Shown: positions 42,225 to 50,739 of the stretch, in pieces
How the letters are laid out: the number at the start of each line of letters is the position of its first letter
Numbering within the stretch: position 1 is the first letter of the stretch
From: Dyella_B acidisoli
GTDB lineage: Bacteria > Pseudomonadota > Gammaproteobacteria > Xanthomonadales > Rhodanobacteraceae
Length of the DNA: 64,000 nucleotides
Direction of reading: 5' to 3'
NCBI RefSeq assembly: GCF_049532895.1
Contig: NZ_CP064031.1
Coordinates: forward strand, 4,898,001 to 4,962,000
Notes under the pieces: generated by a model
Database searches by the model: none
Told to the model about the DNA's origin: nothing
What the model saw: the letters and a program-made list of their open reading frames with translations, nothing else
Position numbers and translations under genes: made by a program

Positions 42225-43100
42225 ATGTACTCCAACAGACTGTATAGTCCCTTGCGCTATCCTGGTGGGAAGGCACCATTCGCCCCCTTTATCGCAAAGG
42301 TGATGGAAGTCAATGGCATCGCCGGCGGTCATTATCTAGAGCCATACGCGGGTGGCGCGGGTGTTGCTCTGGATTTGTTGTTTCATGGCTACGCAAGCCA
42401 TGTTCATATCAACGATGCAGATCCTGCGGTATACGCTTTCTGGGTTTCCGTCACCAAACATCCACGTGCGCTTCTGAAGTTGCTGGAAGCTACACCCATC
42501 ACCATCGAAGAATGGTTCAAGTGGCGGTCAGTTCTGCGTGAAGACTGTAAGGCAAATTTGATTGAGAAAGGCTTTGCAACTTTGTTTATGAACCGGACGA
42601 ATCGCTCTGGGATACTCAAGGCAGGCGTTATCGGCGGAAAGAACCAGGACAGCGATTACAAGCTGGATGCGAGATTCAAGAAGGACGTTGTTGCCGCACG
42701 AATCCAAGAAATTGCCAAGCATGCAAAGGATATTTCGGTGTATTGCGAGGACTCGCTGCATCTTTTGAATCGTTGTTCGGAATTTCTTCCGAAGAGGTCT
42801 TTGATCTATCTCGACCCGCCCTATTACGTCAAAGGCAAAGGTTTGTATCGCAACTACTACGAGCATGACGATCACGTCGCCATTGCGAAAGCGATTCAGA
42901 AGAAAAAATTCAGGTGGCCTTGGGTAGTGTCTTATGACAATTCCGAGGAGATTTGTGCGATGTACCAGCTGAGTCGGTCACTCAGTTATGGACTTAACTA
43001 CACTGCGCAACGGCGATATGTGGGGAATGAAGTGATGTTTTTCAGCCAAAACCTCGTTGTCCCAGATGAGGACATTCCGCAGACAAAAGCAGTTGGCTGA
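42225..43100 (+). CDS. D12-class N6-adenine DNA methyltransferase (Dam-like)
   Basis: The 291-residue protein has the D12-class order: SPLRYPGGKAPFAPFI at the start, LEPYAGGAGVALDLLF as the S-adenosylmethionine motif I, and YLDPPYYVKGKGLY as the catalytic DPPY motif IV. It should methylate adenine in a short site. The start is 2 bp after the OLD-like gene, so the two are one operon. The methylase could mark self DNA for the nuclease or simply protect phage DNA from host restriction; both are inference. Confidence 0.88.
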   Translation: MYSNRLYSPLRYPGGKAPFAPFIAKVMEVNGIAGGHYLEPYAGGAGVALDLLFHGYASHVHINDADPAVYAFWVSVTKHPRALLKLLEATPITIEEWFKWRSVLREDCKANLIEKGFATLFMNRTNRSGILKAGVIGGKNQDSDYKLDARFKKDVVAARIQEIAKHAKDISVYCEDSLHLLNRCSEFLPKRSLIYLDPPYYVKGKGLYRNYYEHDDHVAIAKAIQKKKFRWPWVVSYDNSEEICAMYQLSRSLSYGLNYTAQRRYVGNEVMFFSQNLVVPDEDIPQTKAVG

Positions 43101-43161
43101 TAGTCATTACACAAAACAAGGGGATGGATTGGATACGAAAGGATTCCTATGCGAAAGTAAG

Positions 43162-44175
43162 TTAGTCGGCAATGCTGTCGCTGGAACGATGTTCCAGTTC
43201 CAGTCGCGTGATTAATCCTTGCTCATCGAGCGAATGCTCCGCACGCACAATGATCCAATCAGTGTCATCAATCTCTGGCTTGAAGGTTCCCACTCGAATG
43301 TGCATTTCCGGATAAAGGTTCGGGCGGCCACGTGAAAGTGTATATTCGAACGTCCTGATACCTCGAAGTAACCGCCGATATTCACTGCGCGCAGCGCGCA
43401 ATGCATTGCTCCTACTGGCGTAGATCGTGCGCAACGTCTTCACACCCTGGCCGTCATCGGTACCAATAAGCACCGCTTCAGTCTTGCCTGTGTGCACGTC
43501 ATCGTACAGCGCGCGAATGCCCCCATATGCGTCACGATCCGCCGCGTGATAGCGATGCTGGTCACCATCAACCCGTACGAGCGTCACGCCAGGTAGCGGC
43601 TTGCCCGTCGCCGTCGTGCCCTGACCAATAGGGCAGAAAATCAGCACCCCGGACTTGATGGTGGCGACGGCATCGTAGTGCTTGCCTAGTCGCGTCAGAA
43701 AGTTGATGTCGCTTTCATTGGTCTGCTCCACGTGGTCAACGAATGTGTCGGCGAGACTCGCGTGACAGCGCGGCGTGAGTCCGTTGCGCCCTGCAAGCTG
43801 GCTGATGATCGCGCCGAGTGTTGTATCGGTATAACTCTGCTCACGCTGTTGACGAAGATCTCCGCGAAGGTGCGCGCTGCGTCCACGCAAGATGAGCTGG
43901 TCGGGTGCACCGGTGTGTTCCAGCTCATCGATCGCAAACGTGCCCATATCGGTGAGCCCGATGTCGTCCCAGCCGAGCCATACCTGCAGCGTGGCGGTCT
44001 TGGGCGGCAGCGCGAGCTTTCCGTCATGATCGCTCAGTTCGATATCGAGCTGGTCAGCACTGTATTGACGGCACACGCTGATCTTGAGCGATATCAGGCG
44101 TGGCGCGATCGTCGAGGTGAGGTCGTGGCCGTCGAGCGTGACCTTCCAGCGCGGCTTCGGATTGCTACCGCTCAT
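43162..44175 (-). CDS. phage tail protein D (P2 gpD)
   Basis: From the ATG at 44175 (ATGA overlap with U) the protein has 337 residues. KPRWKVTLDGHDLTSTIAPR and LKISVCRQYSADQLDIELSD match the late-control D family of baseplate hub proteins; the C-terminal part (GIRTFEYTLSRGRPNLYPEM) is also typical. In P2 it forms the hub between tube and spike. It is the last gene of the leftward tail operon. The plus-strand OLD-methylase operon ends 61 bp before its stop. Confidence 0.88.
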   Translation of the reverse strand: MSGSNPKPRWKVTLDGHDLTSTIAPRLISLKISVCRQYSADQLDIELSDHDGKLALPPKTATLQVWLGWDDIGLTDMGTFAIDELEHTGAPDQLILRGRSAHLRGDLRQQREQSYTDTTLGAIISQLAGRNGLTPRCHASLADTFVDHVEQTNESDINFLTRLGKHYDAVATIKSGVLIFCPIGQGTTATGKPLPGVTLVRVDGDQHRYHAADRDAYGGIRALYDDVHTGKTEAVLIGTDDGQGVKTLRTIYASRSNALRAARSEYRRLLRGIRTFEYTLSRGRPNLYPEMHIRVGTFKPEIDDTDWIIVRAEHSLDEQGLITRLELEHRSSDSIAD

Positions 44176-44630
44176 GCGTAACCACACATCCCGCTACCGT
44201 TGTTCACGGTCCCCGTGAGGTTGTCATTGCCGGGCGGTGCACTCTGCACCCGGCCGTCATCCGTGCGCGCAAGTGAGACCGTGAATTCGGTCCGCCGCGG
44301 TATACCGTCCTGCGTGAAATGCGTAGCGCCTTCCTGCAAGTGATCAATCACCCAAGCGCCCAGCACGTTGCCCGTGCCATCGACCAATGCATAGGCATTG
44401 CCGGCATCGGCCATCGTGCGCAGCGTAAGGAGGCTCATGCGCTTGCCGGCGATCTCCGGAACCAACACACCGCTCAGCGTGATGGTGTCCTCGCCAGGAC
44501 CGACGTATTGCCGCGCCTCGCGCGCACCGACACGGCTGTTGCCGGGATGTCGCCATGCCGTCGAGCGACGCAGTTCGTGATACGCGATGTCCGGCAGTTG
44601 AAACACGAATTGGCCGAGTGCCATCAGCAT
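44172..44630 (-). CDS. phage tail protein U (P2 gpU)
   Basis: The 152-residue protein has the gpU pattern: LMALGQFVFQLPDIAYHELR, WRHPGNSRVGAREARQYVGPGEDTI, LVPEIAGKRMSLLTLRTMAD. P2 gpU is a tail terminator or baseplate-linked protein required for tail completion. The gene starts 3 bp from the stop of the tape measure gene and overlaps D at the end. GGAGTAACGC precedes the ATG. Confidence 0.87.
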   Translation of the reverse strand: MLMALGQFVFQLPDIAYHELRRSTAWRHPGNSRVGAREARQYVGPGEDTITLSGVLVPEIAGKRMSLLTLRTMADAGNAYALVDGTGNVLGAWVIDHLQEGATHFTQDGIPRRTEFTVSLARTDDGRVQSAPPGNDNLTGTVNNGSGMCGYA

Positions 44631-44633
44631 GCG

Positions 44634-47387
44634 TTACTCCGAATCGCTAAGTCGTGAGCGGTTCGCCGCGGCCTTGGCACGCTCGCGGCGATCCAGTTCC
44701 GCGGATACGGCACGCGCTGTCGCGTGCGGATCGGCACCCGGTGCCGCATGCACCGTGACTGCGTAGGTGTTGGTGATGGTGCTGCCGGCGTTGCCTGCTT
44801 TGAGCGGCGGACGGTCATCGATGGCAAAACGTGATGGCGGCATGCGGCCATCGTTCCACTCCCATGTGCGTGGTTCGCTGTTACCACTCGGCCCGTCCTG
44901 GCCAAGCGAGGCTTTCAATGCGCGCCACTTGTCGAGCAGCCAGTCGATCTTGTCGCTGATCCAGCGAAAGGCCGTCGCGAACGGTTGCTTGATCACCTCG
45001 GTGATGCCGCTCCAGTTCACCTTGATCCAGCCGATGCACTCGCCGATTTTTGTGCCCAGCCAGGTGAACGCCTGCACCGTCCAGGTAATCGCCGTAACAA
45101 CCCCGGCCAACGTGACGCCGAGCACGCGACCAAAGGTGACGCCGTGCGCCGTTGCGCTGGCCAATTGCTCGGATGTCGCCTGAAAGGGTTCGAACAAACT
45201 GACGATCCAACGCCACACCGCGCCCAGTGCGTCGGTGATGGCATCCCACGCTGGCTTAAGCGGAGCCAGCACGGCGCCAAGCGCAGCCAATGCGGGCAGC
45301 AGTTCATCGCGCAAGCCCAGGCCGATGCCAACGAAGAATGCCTTGATCGGCTTCCAATACTTCCAGACCACAACGCCGAGCGCGACCACCGCAGCGATCA
45401 ATGCGAGCACCGGCCAGCTCACACCCGTGATCGCGAGCATGGCGGCACGCGCGCCCGTCGCCATCACCGGAAACACGTTGCGCGCGAGGCCACCTAGACG
45501 TGCCAGCATGCCCACGCCGGCCGCTTCGCCGTCGGCTGCAGCACCACCGCGGGCCGCCCAGCCCAATCGGGCGCGTTCCATCGCGAAGCGCAGCAAGGCG
45601 AACTGGCCGATCAGTCCACCCAGCACGACCATCAGTCCACCCGCGCTCACCATCAGCACACCCAACCCACCGGCAAGCAGCATCAAACCTTTGGCAATGG
45701 CGGGATGCTTTTGTGCTCCCTCTGTCAGCGTTTTCAGCACTGTCACGAGTTGGCGTAAACCCGCCACATACAGCGGCAACACTTCGCGCCCAAGCGTCAG
45801 ATAGAGATTGCGTTTCTCCGCTTCGAGATCCGCCTCCTGACCCACGGCCGTGTCGCCGGTCATGCGATACGTGTCATCGAGACCCGCAAATTTGCTGGCG
45901 GCATCGAGCTGTTTCTGGATGTTCGCGCGTTGCATAAACATGCCGGCGAAGAGGTCGCCGCCCTTGCGCGCACTGAAGAGCGCATTGAGCTTGCTCACCA
46001 CCTGGTCATCGGTGAGTTTGCCGGTGGGATTAATGCGCGGGATGACCTCGGTCATCATGTATTCGAAGGGGTTGCTCTCGTAGAGCGTCTGGTTCTTCAG
46101 TGCTCCCGGCAGCATCTTAGTGATGTGGCCGTTCTTGCCGTATTTGACGGCGTCCTTGTTGACCAGGCCGAGCTGCGCCAACGCTTCGGCGGTTTGCTGC
46201 GTGCTGCGTCCGGCCGCCCAGTTCTGATAGGCCGACGCAAAGCCGGTACCGGCGCGCATACCCCCCATTTCCTGGATGGTGTGCATCGCACCGAAGAACA
46301 GCGCCTTTTCGTCCATCAGCTTGGCGGCGACACCACCGACCTTCATGGTCTCCAGGTAATCGGAGGGTTTCACCAGGCCGCCCGAGCCGACGTAGGCCCG
46401 GCTCATCATGTCCAGGAGGTGCTGGAAGTCTTCTGGCGTCTTGGTCGCGTTGCGCAGCTCACCGGTGCGGATCGCATCGATCAACTGGTTGACCGTCTCC
46501 TGCCCATGGCCACCGCCTTCGCCATGCTCGGCCATCAGCGATTCGAAGGTGTACTTCGCTTTCAGGAGCGAGGGTGCGACCTGCACGGCTTCATGCATGT
46601 CGCGGAAGATGGAGTTGGCGTCCTTGAGAATCTCCATCTTATCGTTGATGGAGCTGCCGCGCGTGGTGTCGCTGCGGACGAAGCGCTCCGCTTGTGCGAC
46701 ATCGGCGTTGCTGACGCCTTGGGCGCGCAGTTGCGCGAGGTTCGTCTGATAGATTTTGGCTTCGTGAATGGCCGGTTGCACCTGATCGATCAGGTGTCGG
46801 CCTGTTTGCATCGCGGCGTAGCCCGCGATCGACAGGTTCGCACCCATCGCTTGGCCGCGCGCCAGGCGCTCGCGCAGGGTCACTAACTGCTGCGCCTGAG
46901 TACCTTGGGCACGCAGTGCGGCCGTCTGCTGCTCCACCGCACGCGTGGCTGCTGTCGATTGCGTGCGCAGACGCGTTTCGGCCACACCGAGGTTGCGCGT
47001 GTCCACGCCTGCCGCGGCGAGGCCTGCACGAAGCTGCTGAAGCTTGCGGATCTGCTCACCCTTCTGCGCTTTCAGATCACGCGCCTCGGCGGTCAGCCGT
47101 TTGAACTGGCGAGACAATGCGGCTGTGGGCCTGTCGGTCTCGCGCATCTCGCGCGCCACGGTGTTGATGCGCACTTGCAGATCCTTCATGCGTACCACCG
47201 TGTCCCGCGTGCCTTGTTTCAGCGTGCGGAACTCACCCGCTTTCTTCTGCACCTCGTCCAACTGGCGCAGCGTGTCGCGCGTCTTCTTCAGCTGCTCGGC
47301 CGCGGCCTTGCTGGCTTGCTGCACCTTCTTGAGCGGTGCCGTGGCCTTATCCAGGGTCTGCAGCAGGACCGACAGCTTGAGATCCAC
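44634..47387 (-). CDS. tail tape measure protein (P2 gpT)
   Basis: The 917-residue protein has a GTG start. Its first 200 residues form a long coiled coil (LDKATAPLKKVQQASKAAAE, LRQLDEVQKKAGEFRTLKQG), the middle shows the TP901/gpT core (VGGVAAKLMDEKALFFGAMH, QEMGGMRAGTGFASAYQNW), and two hydrophobic stretches near 560-680 (GLMLLAGGLGVLMVSAGGLM) are typical. The length sets the tail length: about 0.15 nm per residue predicts a tail near 137 nm, similar to P2. It follows the E/E' pair. Confidence 0.9.
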   Translation of the reverse strand: MDLKLSVLLQTLDKATAPLKKVQQASKAAAEQLKKTRDTLRQLDEVQKKAGEFRTLKQGTRDTVVRMKDLQVRINTVAREMRETDRPTAALSRQFKRLTAEARDLKAQKGEQIRKLQQLRAGLAAAGVDTRNLGVAETRLRTQSTAATRAVEQQTAALRAQGTQAQQLVTLRERLARGQAMGANLSIAGYAAMQTGRHLIDQVQPAIHEAKIYQTNLAQLRAQGVSNADVAQAERFVRSDTTRGSSINDKMEILKDANSIFRDMHEAVQVAPSLLKAKYTFESLMAEHGEGGGHGQETVNQLIDAIRTGELRNATKTPEDFQHLLDMMSRAYVGSGGLVKPSDYLETMKVGGVAAKLMDEKALFFGAMHTIQEMGGMRAGTGFASAYQNWAAGRSTQQTAEALAQLGLVNKDAVKYGKNGHITKMLPGALKNQTLYESNPFEYMMTEVIPRINPTGKLTDDQVVSKLNALFSARKGGDLFAGMFMQRANIQKQLDAASKFAGLDDTYRMTGDTAVGQEADLEAEKRNLYLTLGREVLPLYVAGLRQLVTVLKTLTEGAQKHPAIAKGLMLLAGGLGVLMVSAGGLMVVLGGLIGQFALLRFAMERARLGWAARGGAAADGEAAGVGMLARLGGLARNVFPVMATGARAAMLAITGVSWPVLALIAAVVALGVVVWKYWKPIKAFFVGIGLGLRDELLPALAALGAVLAPLKPAWDAITDALGAVWRWIVSLFEPFQATSEQLASATAHGVTFGRVLGVTLAGVVTAITWTVQAFTWLGTKIGECIGWIKVNWSGITEVIKQPFATAFRWISDKIDWLLDKWRALKASLGQDGPSGNSEPRTWEWNDGRMPPSRFAIDDRPPLKAGNAGSTITNTYAVTVHAAPGADPHATARAVSAELDRRERAKAAANRSRLSDSE

Positions 47388-47390
47388 ACC

Positions 47391-47504
47391 TTACTCCGTA
47401 CCGTTGCGTTGCCGGGCGCGTTCGCGCCAGGCCATCAGTTCGTCCAGCTCGAAATCGGCCATTGCGGTGGGCGGCCAGTGGAACACCACCGCGATGTCCG
47501 CCAT
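47391..47504 (-). CDS. GpE' family tail assembly protein (37 residues, also made by frameshift)
   Basis: A short frame too small for usual ORF calling: MADIAVVFHWPPTAMADFEL then DELMAWRERARQRNGTE. This matches the GpE family of P2 (E'), a tape-measure chaperone. It is in the -1 frame relative to the E gene just upstream, and the frame is open back to the TTTTTTG slippery sequence at 47549-47555, so the main product should be an E-E' fusion. The stop is 4 bp before the tape measure start. Confidence 0.9.
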   Translation of the reverse strand: MADIAVVFHWPPTAMADFELDELMAWRERARQRNGTE

Positions 47505-47512
47505 CACGTCTT

Positions 47513-47836
47513 CTACGCAGATAGGAACGCCGCTTTCTGCGAAGGCAGCAAAAAACCGACGACTTCCGCACCGAGCTTCATGAGATCGCTGGGGTCGAGG
47601 TTTTCGACGTCGGCGCCGGTCAGCGTAGGCATGGAGACGCGCGGCAGTACCTTGATGAGGGCGCTCACGTCCAACTGCGCCAGGTCGGACAGATTCACGC
47701 CGCGCAGCTCGCCGGATTTCGGTCGGCGCAGATCCACGGAGGCGATGGTTTGCGCGCCGCGCACGATGGGCGTATCCAGCGTGACGTTCACAAAGCTAGC
47801 TTGCGCGGTGATAGGGATGTCGTTGGGTTGCGTCAT
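47513..47836 (-). CDS. tail assembly protein E (P2 gpE) with -1 frameshift site
   Basis: The 107-residue protein starts MTQPNDIPITAQASFVNVTL and ends near PSDLMKLGAEVVGFLLPSQ, the gpE pattern. TTTTTTG on the minus strand at 47549-47555 lies in the frame T TTT TTG, identical to the P2 slippery site. After a -1 slip the reading continues AAFAESGVPICVEDVMADIA into the GpE' frame without a stop to 47391. E and E-E' act as chaperones for the tape measure protein during tail assembly. Confidence 0.9.
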   Translation of the reverse strand: MTQPNDIPITAQASFVNVTLDTPIVRGAQTIASVDLRRPKSGELRGVNLSDLAQLDVSALIKVLPRVSMPTLTGADVENLDPSDLMKLGAEVVGFLLPSQKAAFLSA

Positions 47837-47907
47837 GGTGCGCTCCGAAGCAAAGGCATAAGGGCATGCCCGCCGAAAGCGGTGGGCAGCAAGAGAAGAA
47901 AAGAGGG

Positions 47908-48417
47908 TTAGACGCCGAGCGCGCGGCGCTGGTCGGCCAGGCGATCGATGCCGCCGACGTTGAAGATGAAGTTGAGCGGATCGATCTCGATCAGCACCTC
48001 ACCGTTGACGGTGAGCTTGTAGTAAGCGCAGCTCGTCGTGAACTTGTGCTGCGTGTTGTCGGCCGGCTTCGCAGTACCGAAATCGATCTCCTTGTGGCGA
48101 CCGCGCACCACGACTTCCACCGCATCGGTGACGCCGGTGTCGTCGCGCTGGTAGGCGCCGGCAAAGCGCAGCAGACAGCCGACGGCACTGGTGATGCCAA
48201 ATTGCTTCAACGCATCCAGCATGAGGCCCCCGGCCGTCCATTCCAGCGTGATGAGTTCGCCGCCGAGGTCGACTTCCACGCCGGCGTCCATGCCGCCGCC
48301 ACGCCACTCTTCCATCTTGCGGCTGAGCTTGGGCAAGGTGACTTCGGCGATCTGGCCGAGATAACTGTTGCCGTTGTTGAAAAGGTTCAAGTTCTTGAGC
48401 TTGCGCGGCAGGGCCAT
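47908..48417 (-). CDS. major tail tube protein (P2 gpFII)
   Basis: The 169-residue protein matches FII: LPRKLKNLNLFNNGNSYLGQ at the start, then LSRKMEEWRGGGMDAGVEVD and a C-terminal strand YYKLTVNGEVLIEIDPLNFI. It stacks as hexamers to form the inner tube of the contractile tail. It lies directly after the sheath gene, as in P2. The length is normal. Confidence 0.92.
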   Translation of the reverse strand: MALPRKLKNLNLFNNGNSYLGQIAEVTLPKLSRKMEEWRGGGMDAGVEVDLGGELITLEWTAGGLMLDALKQFGITSAVGCLLRFAGAYQRDDTGVTDAVEVVVRGRHKEIDFGTAKPADNTQHKFTTSCAYYKLTVNGEVLIEIDPLNFIFNVGGIDRLADQRRALGV

Positions 48418-48471
48418 AGGTAGATTCCTTCAAAGACAGGGAAAAACGGCCGGCAGGCCGGCCGTCTTGGG

Positions 48472-49650
48472 TCAGGCGTTGATCGACGCGGCGAAATCGA
48501 CCAGGTAGCGATCGGTGATGCGCTGGCGAAGCTGGAGGTCTTCCAGCGGCGGTACCGGCGTGTAGTCGTAGTCGATGAAAAGATCACCGCCGGCGAGGGA
48601 CGCCACCTGATTGGCCGACTCGTCGTACCAGGCGCTCGCGCCGATGACGTAACCGCTGCTCTTCATCTCTCGGAACTTGGCGTTGATGCCTTCGAGGATG
48701 TCTTTCACTAGGCTGGGATACATCGACTTGTCGACGGCCCACATATGGCCGTCTGCAATGGTGTCGGCCAGCACCTGCGCGGTGCGCGTCGCGCTCTCGA
48801 ACACGAACTTGGGCTCATCGGAACAGGTGCGATTGCCCCAGAAGCGGAAACCCTGTGCATTGATCAGCGTGGTAACGCCTGCCTGGTTGAGAATGCCCGC
48901 ATCCGTGGCCGGGTCCTGCAGATCCCAGCTCACGTCGATGCTGATGCCGGTCACATTGTTCACGGCGACATTGGATAGCGTCTTCTGCCAACCCTGGCTC
49001 TCATCGATGGCAGCACGCAGACCCAATGCATATGCTGCGGAAGGTACTTCCACTGTGGCATTGGTCGTCGTATCCCACGCGGTGAAGTTCGGCCACACCA
49101 GCATGACTTCGCGCTGGCTGAAATTCGCACGGTAGGCAATGACCTCTTCGACCTTCTTGGCATCGGGCACGTTGAGGTACGTCATGCCGCGCAGCTTCTT
49201 GGCGATCGTGGCGAGTGCGAGGCCCACCGGCTGCGTATCCAGGCCTGGTGCACCCAGGATGCGCGGCTTCACGCCCAGGCGTGCTTGCGCGGCGAGCAAC
49301 GCCTGCGCGCCGGTCAGCCGGCCGTTCGCGGCCGTCGTGCCGATCACATTGCTGGTGGTCTCGGCCGCATCTTTGCCTTGCGCGACACGCACAACCACCA
49401 ACACCGGCTTGGTTTGCGCATCGATGGCGTTGAGGGCGGCGTACAGCGTGCCCTTTCCAGGACTGCCGGCCTTGCTGATCGCCGACTTGATGTCGGTGAC
49501 AAGCACGGGCGTGTCGAGCGGAAATACAGCGGGGTCGGCATCCTCGCTGATCGCGACCAGACCGATAACCGCCGTGGAAACCGTGGTGATCGTTCGCGAG
49601 CCATCGGTGGCTTCGATAACGCGGACGCCGTGGTGATAAGCCTGGGCCAT
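48472..49650 (-). CDS. tail sheath protein (P2 gpFI)
   Basis: The 392-residue protein has the sheath pattern: HHGVRVIEATDGSRTITTVS then STAVIGLVAISEDADP at the start, a middle domain (GAPGLDTQPVGLALATIAKK) and the C-terminal handshake region (GDLFIDYDYTPVPPLEDLQL, RQRITDRYLVDFAASI). It contracts around the tube to drive DNA delivery. It is preceded by W. The length equals P2 FI within a few residues. Confidence 0.93.
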   Translation of the reverse strand: MAQAYHHGVRVIEATDGSRTITTVSTAVIGLVAISEDADPAVFPLDTPVLVTDIKSAISKAGSPGKGTLYAALNAIDAQTKPVLVVVRVAQGKDAAETTSNVIGTTAANGRLTGAQALLAAQARLGVKPRILGAPGLDTQPVGLALATIAKKLRGMTYLNVPDAKKVEEVIAYRANFSQREVMLVWPNFTAWDTTTNATVEVPSAAYALGLRAAIDESQGWQKTLSNVAVNNVTGISIDVSWDLQDPATDAGILNQAGVTTLINAQGFRFWGNRTCSDEPKFVFESATRTAQVLADTIADGHMWAVDKSMYPSLVKDILEGINAKFREMKSSGYVIGASAWYDESANQVASLAGGDLFIDYDYTPVPPLEDLQLRQRITDRYLVDFAASINA

Positions 49651-49674
49651 GAGGGTTCCTCGTGATAGATGCCG

Positions 49675-50034
49675 TTACGAAGCGGCGCTGAGTTGCAGGG
49701 GGACGGTGAGGGAAACGGGTGTGGCGACCGGCGTGTCGGTACGCGTGCCTTCCAGGATCAACACGACCTGACCTGGCGCAGCACCGAGCGCCATCGATAC
49801 GCGCGTCAACTGCACGCGTGGCTCCCAGCGCATCAGCGCCGTCGCGGTTGCAGCGTAGAGACGCAGTCGTGTAGCGGCATGGAACGGTTGGTCGATCAGA
49901 TACGGCAGCAGCGAACCGTACTCGCGACGCATCACGCGCGTGCCGTACGGTGTTTCGAGGATGTCGCTGATGGACTGCTGCAGGTGTGCAAGCCCTTCGA
50001 TGGCCTTGCCGGTGGTGGCATTGGTGCCGCGCAT
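49675..50034 (-). CDS. baseplate wedge protein W (gp25-like)
   Basis: The 119-residue protein shows the gpW/gp25 lysozyme-like fold signature: GLAHLQQSISDILETPYGTR followed by VMRREYGSLLPYLIDQP. P2 gpW joins the baseplate wedge to the central hub and primes sheath assembly. Its start is 2 bp from the stop of V. In P2 W is followed by J; here it is followed by the sheath gene. Confidence 0.9.
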   Translation of the reverse strand: MRGTNATTGKAIEGLAHLQQSISDILETPYGTRVMRREYGSLLPYLIDQPFHAATRLRLYAATATALMRWEPRVQLTRVSMALGAAPGQVVLILEGTRTDTPVATPVSLTVPLQLSAAS

Positions 50035-50036
50035 GG

Positions 50037-50609
50037 CTATATCGGCTCGCCGGAGAGATACGCACCCGGTTGCACACCTTGGGTTTTGTGGTGCTGCAGG
50101 CTGATAGTGCCAGCAACGACGTCATCTGCCGCCTTGATGCCGGCGTCGACGGAGACGTTTTGAGTGACATGCAAAGTACCGGCAATGCGCGTGTTGCCGG
50201 TGATATCGACACCAGCCGGCGCGACCAGGATGACTTTGCCACCGGATGGCAGCGCAACGCTGACCTCGTGTTTTTCTGGGGCGTAGCTGATCAGTGCGCC
50301 GTCGGGGTACTGCGTGATGTGCGCGGAGTCGTCGTCGACTGGAGTCGGAGCGTTATCGGCATATAGCGCCGGAAGTACGGCGCCGCGTGCGGTATCGCCG
50401 CCAGGGCACAACAGGATGACCTGTTCGCCAACGCTGGGTGCCCACCACGTGCGTGCATCCCCCGCGCGATAAGTCAGCCATCGTAGCGGCTTGGTAACCA
50501 GCGCGCCGCTACGAACGGTGCAGCGGCGTGCGGCGTGATCGACGGAGGCGACCACGCCGTAGCGCAGCAGGTTCTGCAGTAGGCGGGAAAGTTCGACGAG
50601 CGGGTCCAT
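50037..50609 (-). CDS. baseplate spike protein V (P2 gpV)
   Basis: The 190-residue protein has an OB-fold N-terminus (LLRYGVVASVDHAARRCTVR) and a phage-baseplate V pattern (WWAPSVGEQVILLCPGGDTA), then a repetitive beta-helix needle (VDITGNTRIAGTLHVTQNVS) and a tip with LQHHKTQG, where His residues may hold iron as in P2 V. It pierces the outer membrane on contraction. It appears to be the first gene of the V-W-FI-FII-E-T-U-D operon, with an Ogr-like dyad 48 bp upstream. Confidence 0.9.
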   Translation of the reverse strand: MDPLVELSRLLQNLLRYGVVASVDHAARRCTVRSGALVTKPLRWLTYRAGDARTWWAPSVGEQVILLCPGGDTARGAVLPALYADNAPTPVDDDSAHITQYPDGALISYAPEKHEVSVALPSGGKVILVAPAGVDITGNTRIAGTLHVTQNVSVDAGIKAADDVVAGTISLQHHKTQGVQPGAYLSGEPI

Positions 50610-50656
50610 GCCGGCATGCTGCAGGCGCCAAGTATGGTCATGCGAGCCAGTGGCCG

Positions 50657-50676
50657 TGTGCCAGGTTATTGGTACA
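50657..50676. promoter_or_regulatory. Ogr-like activator site upstream of V
   Basis: On the minus strand TGTACCAATAACCTGGCACA reads as TGTACC-N8-GGCACA. It shares TGTACCAAT with the dyad before J and GTACCAAT with that before O/P. It overlaps a second perfect dyad GTACAG-N8-CTGTAC at 50672-50691. Confidence 0.55.
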
Positions 50677-50739
50677 GTATTTACGCTGTACTCTCATCAC
50701 TATCCGGGAATCGTTTGGATAAACCTCGCAGGAGGATGC

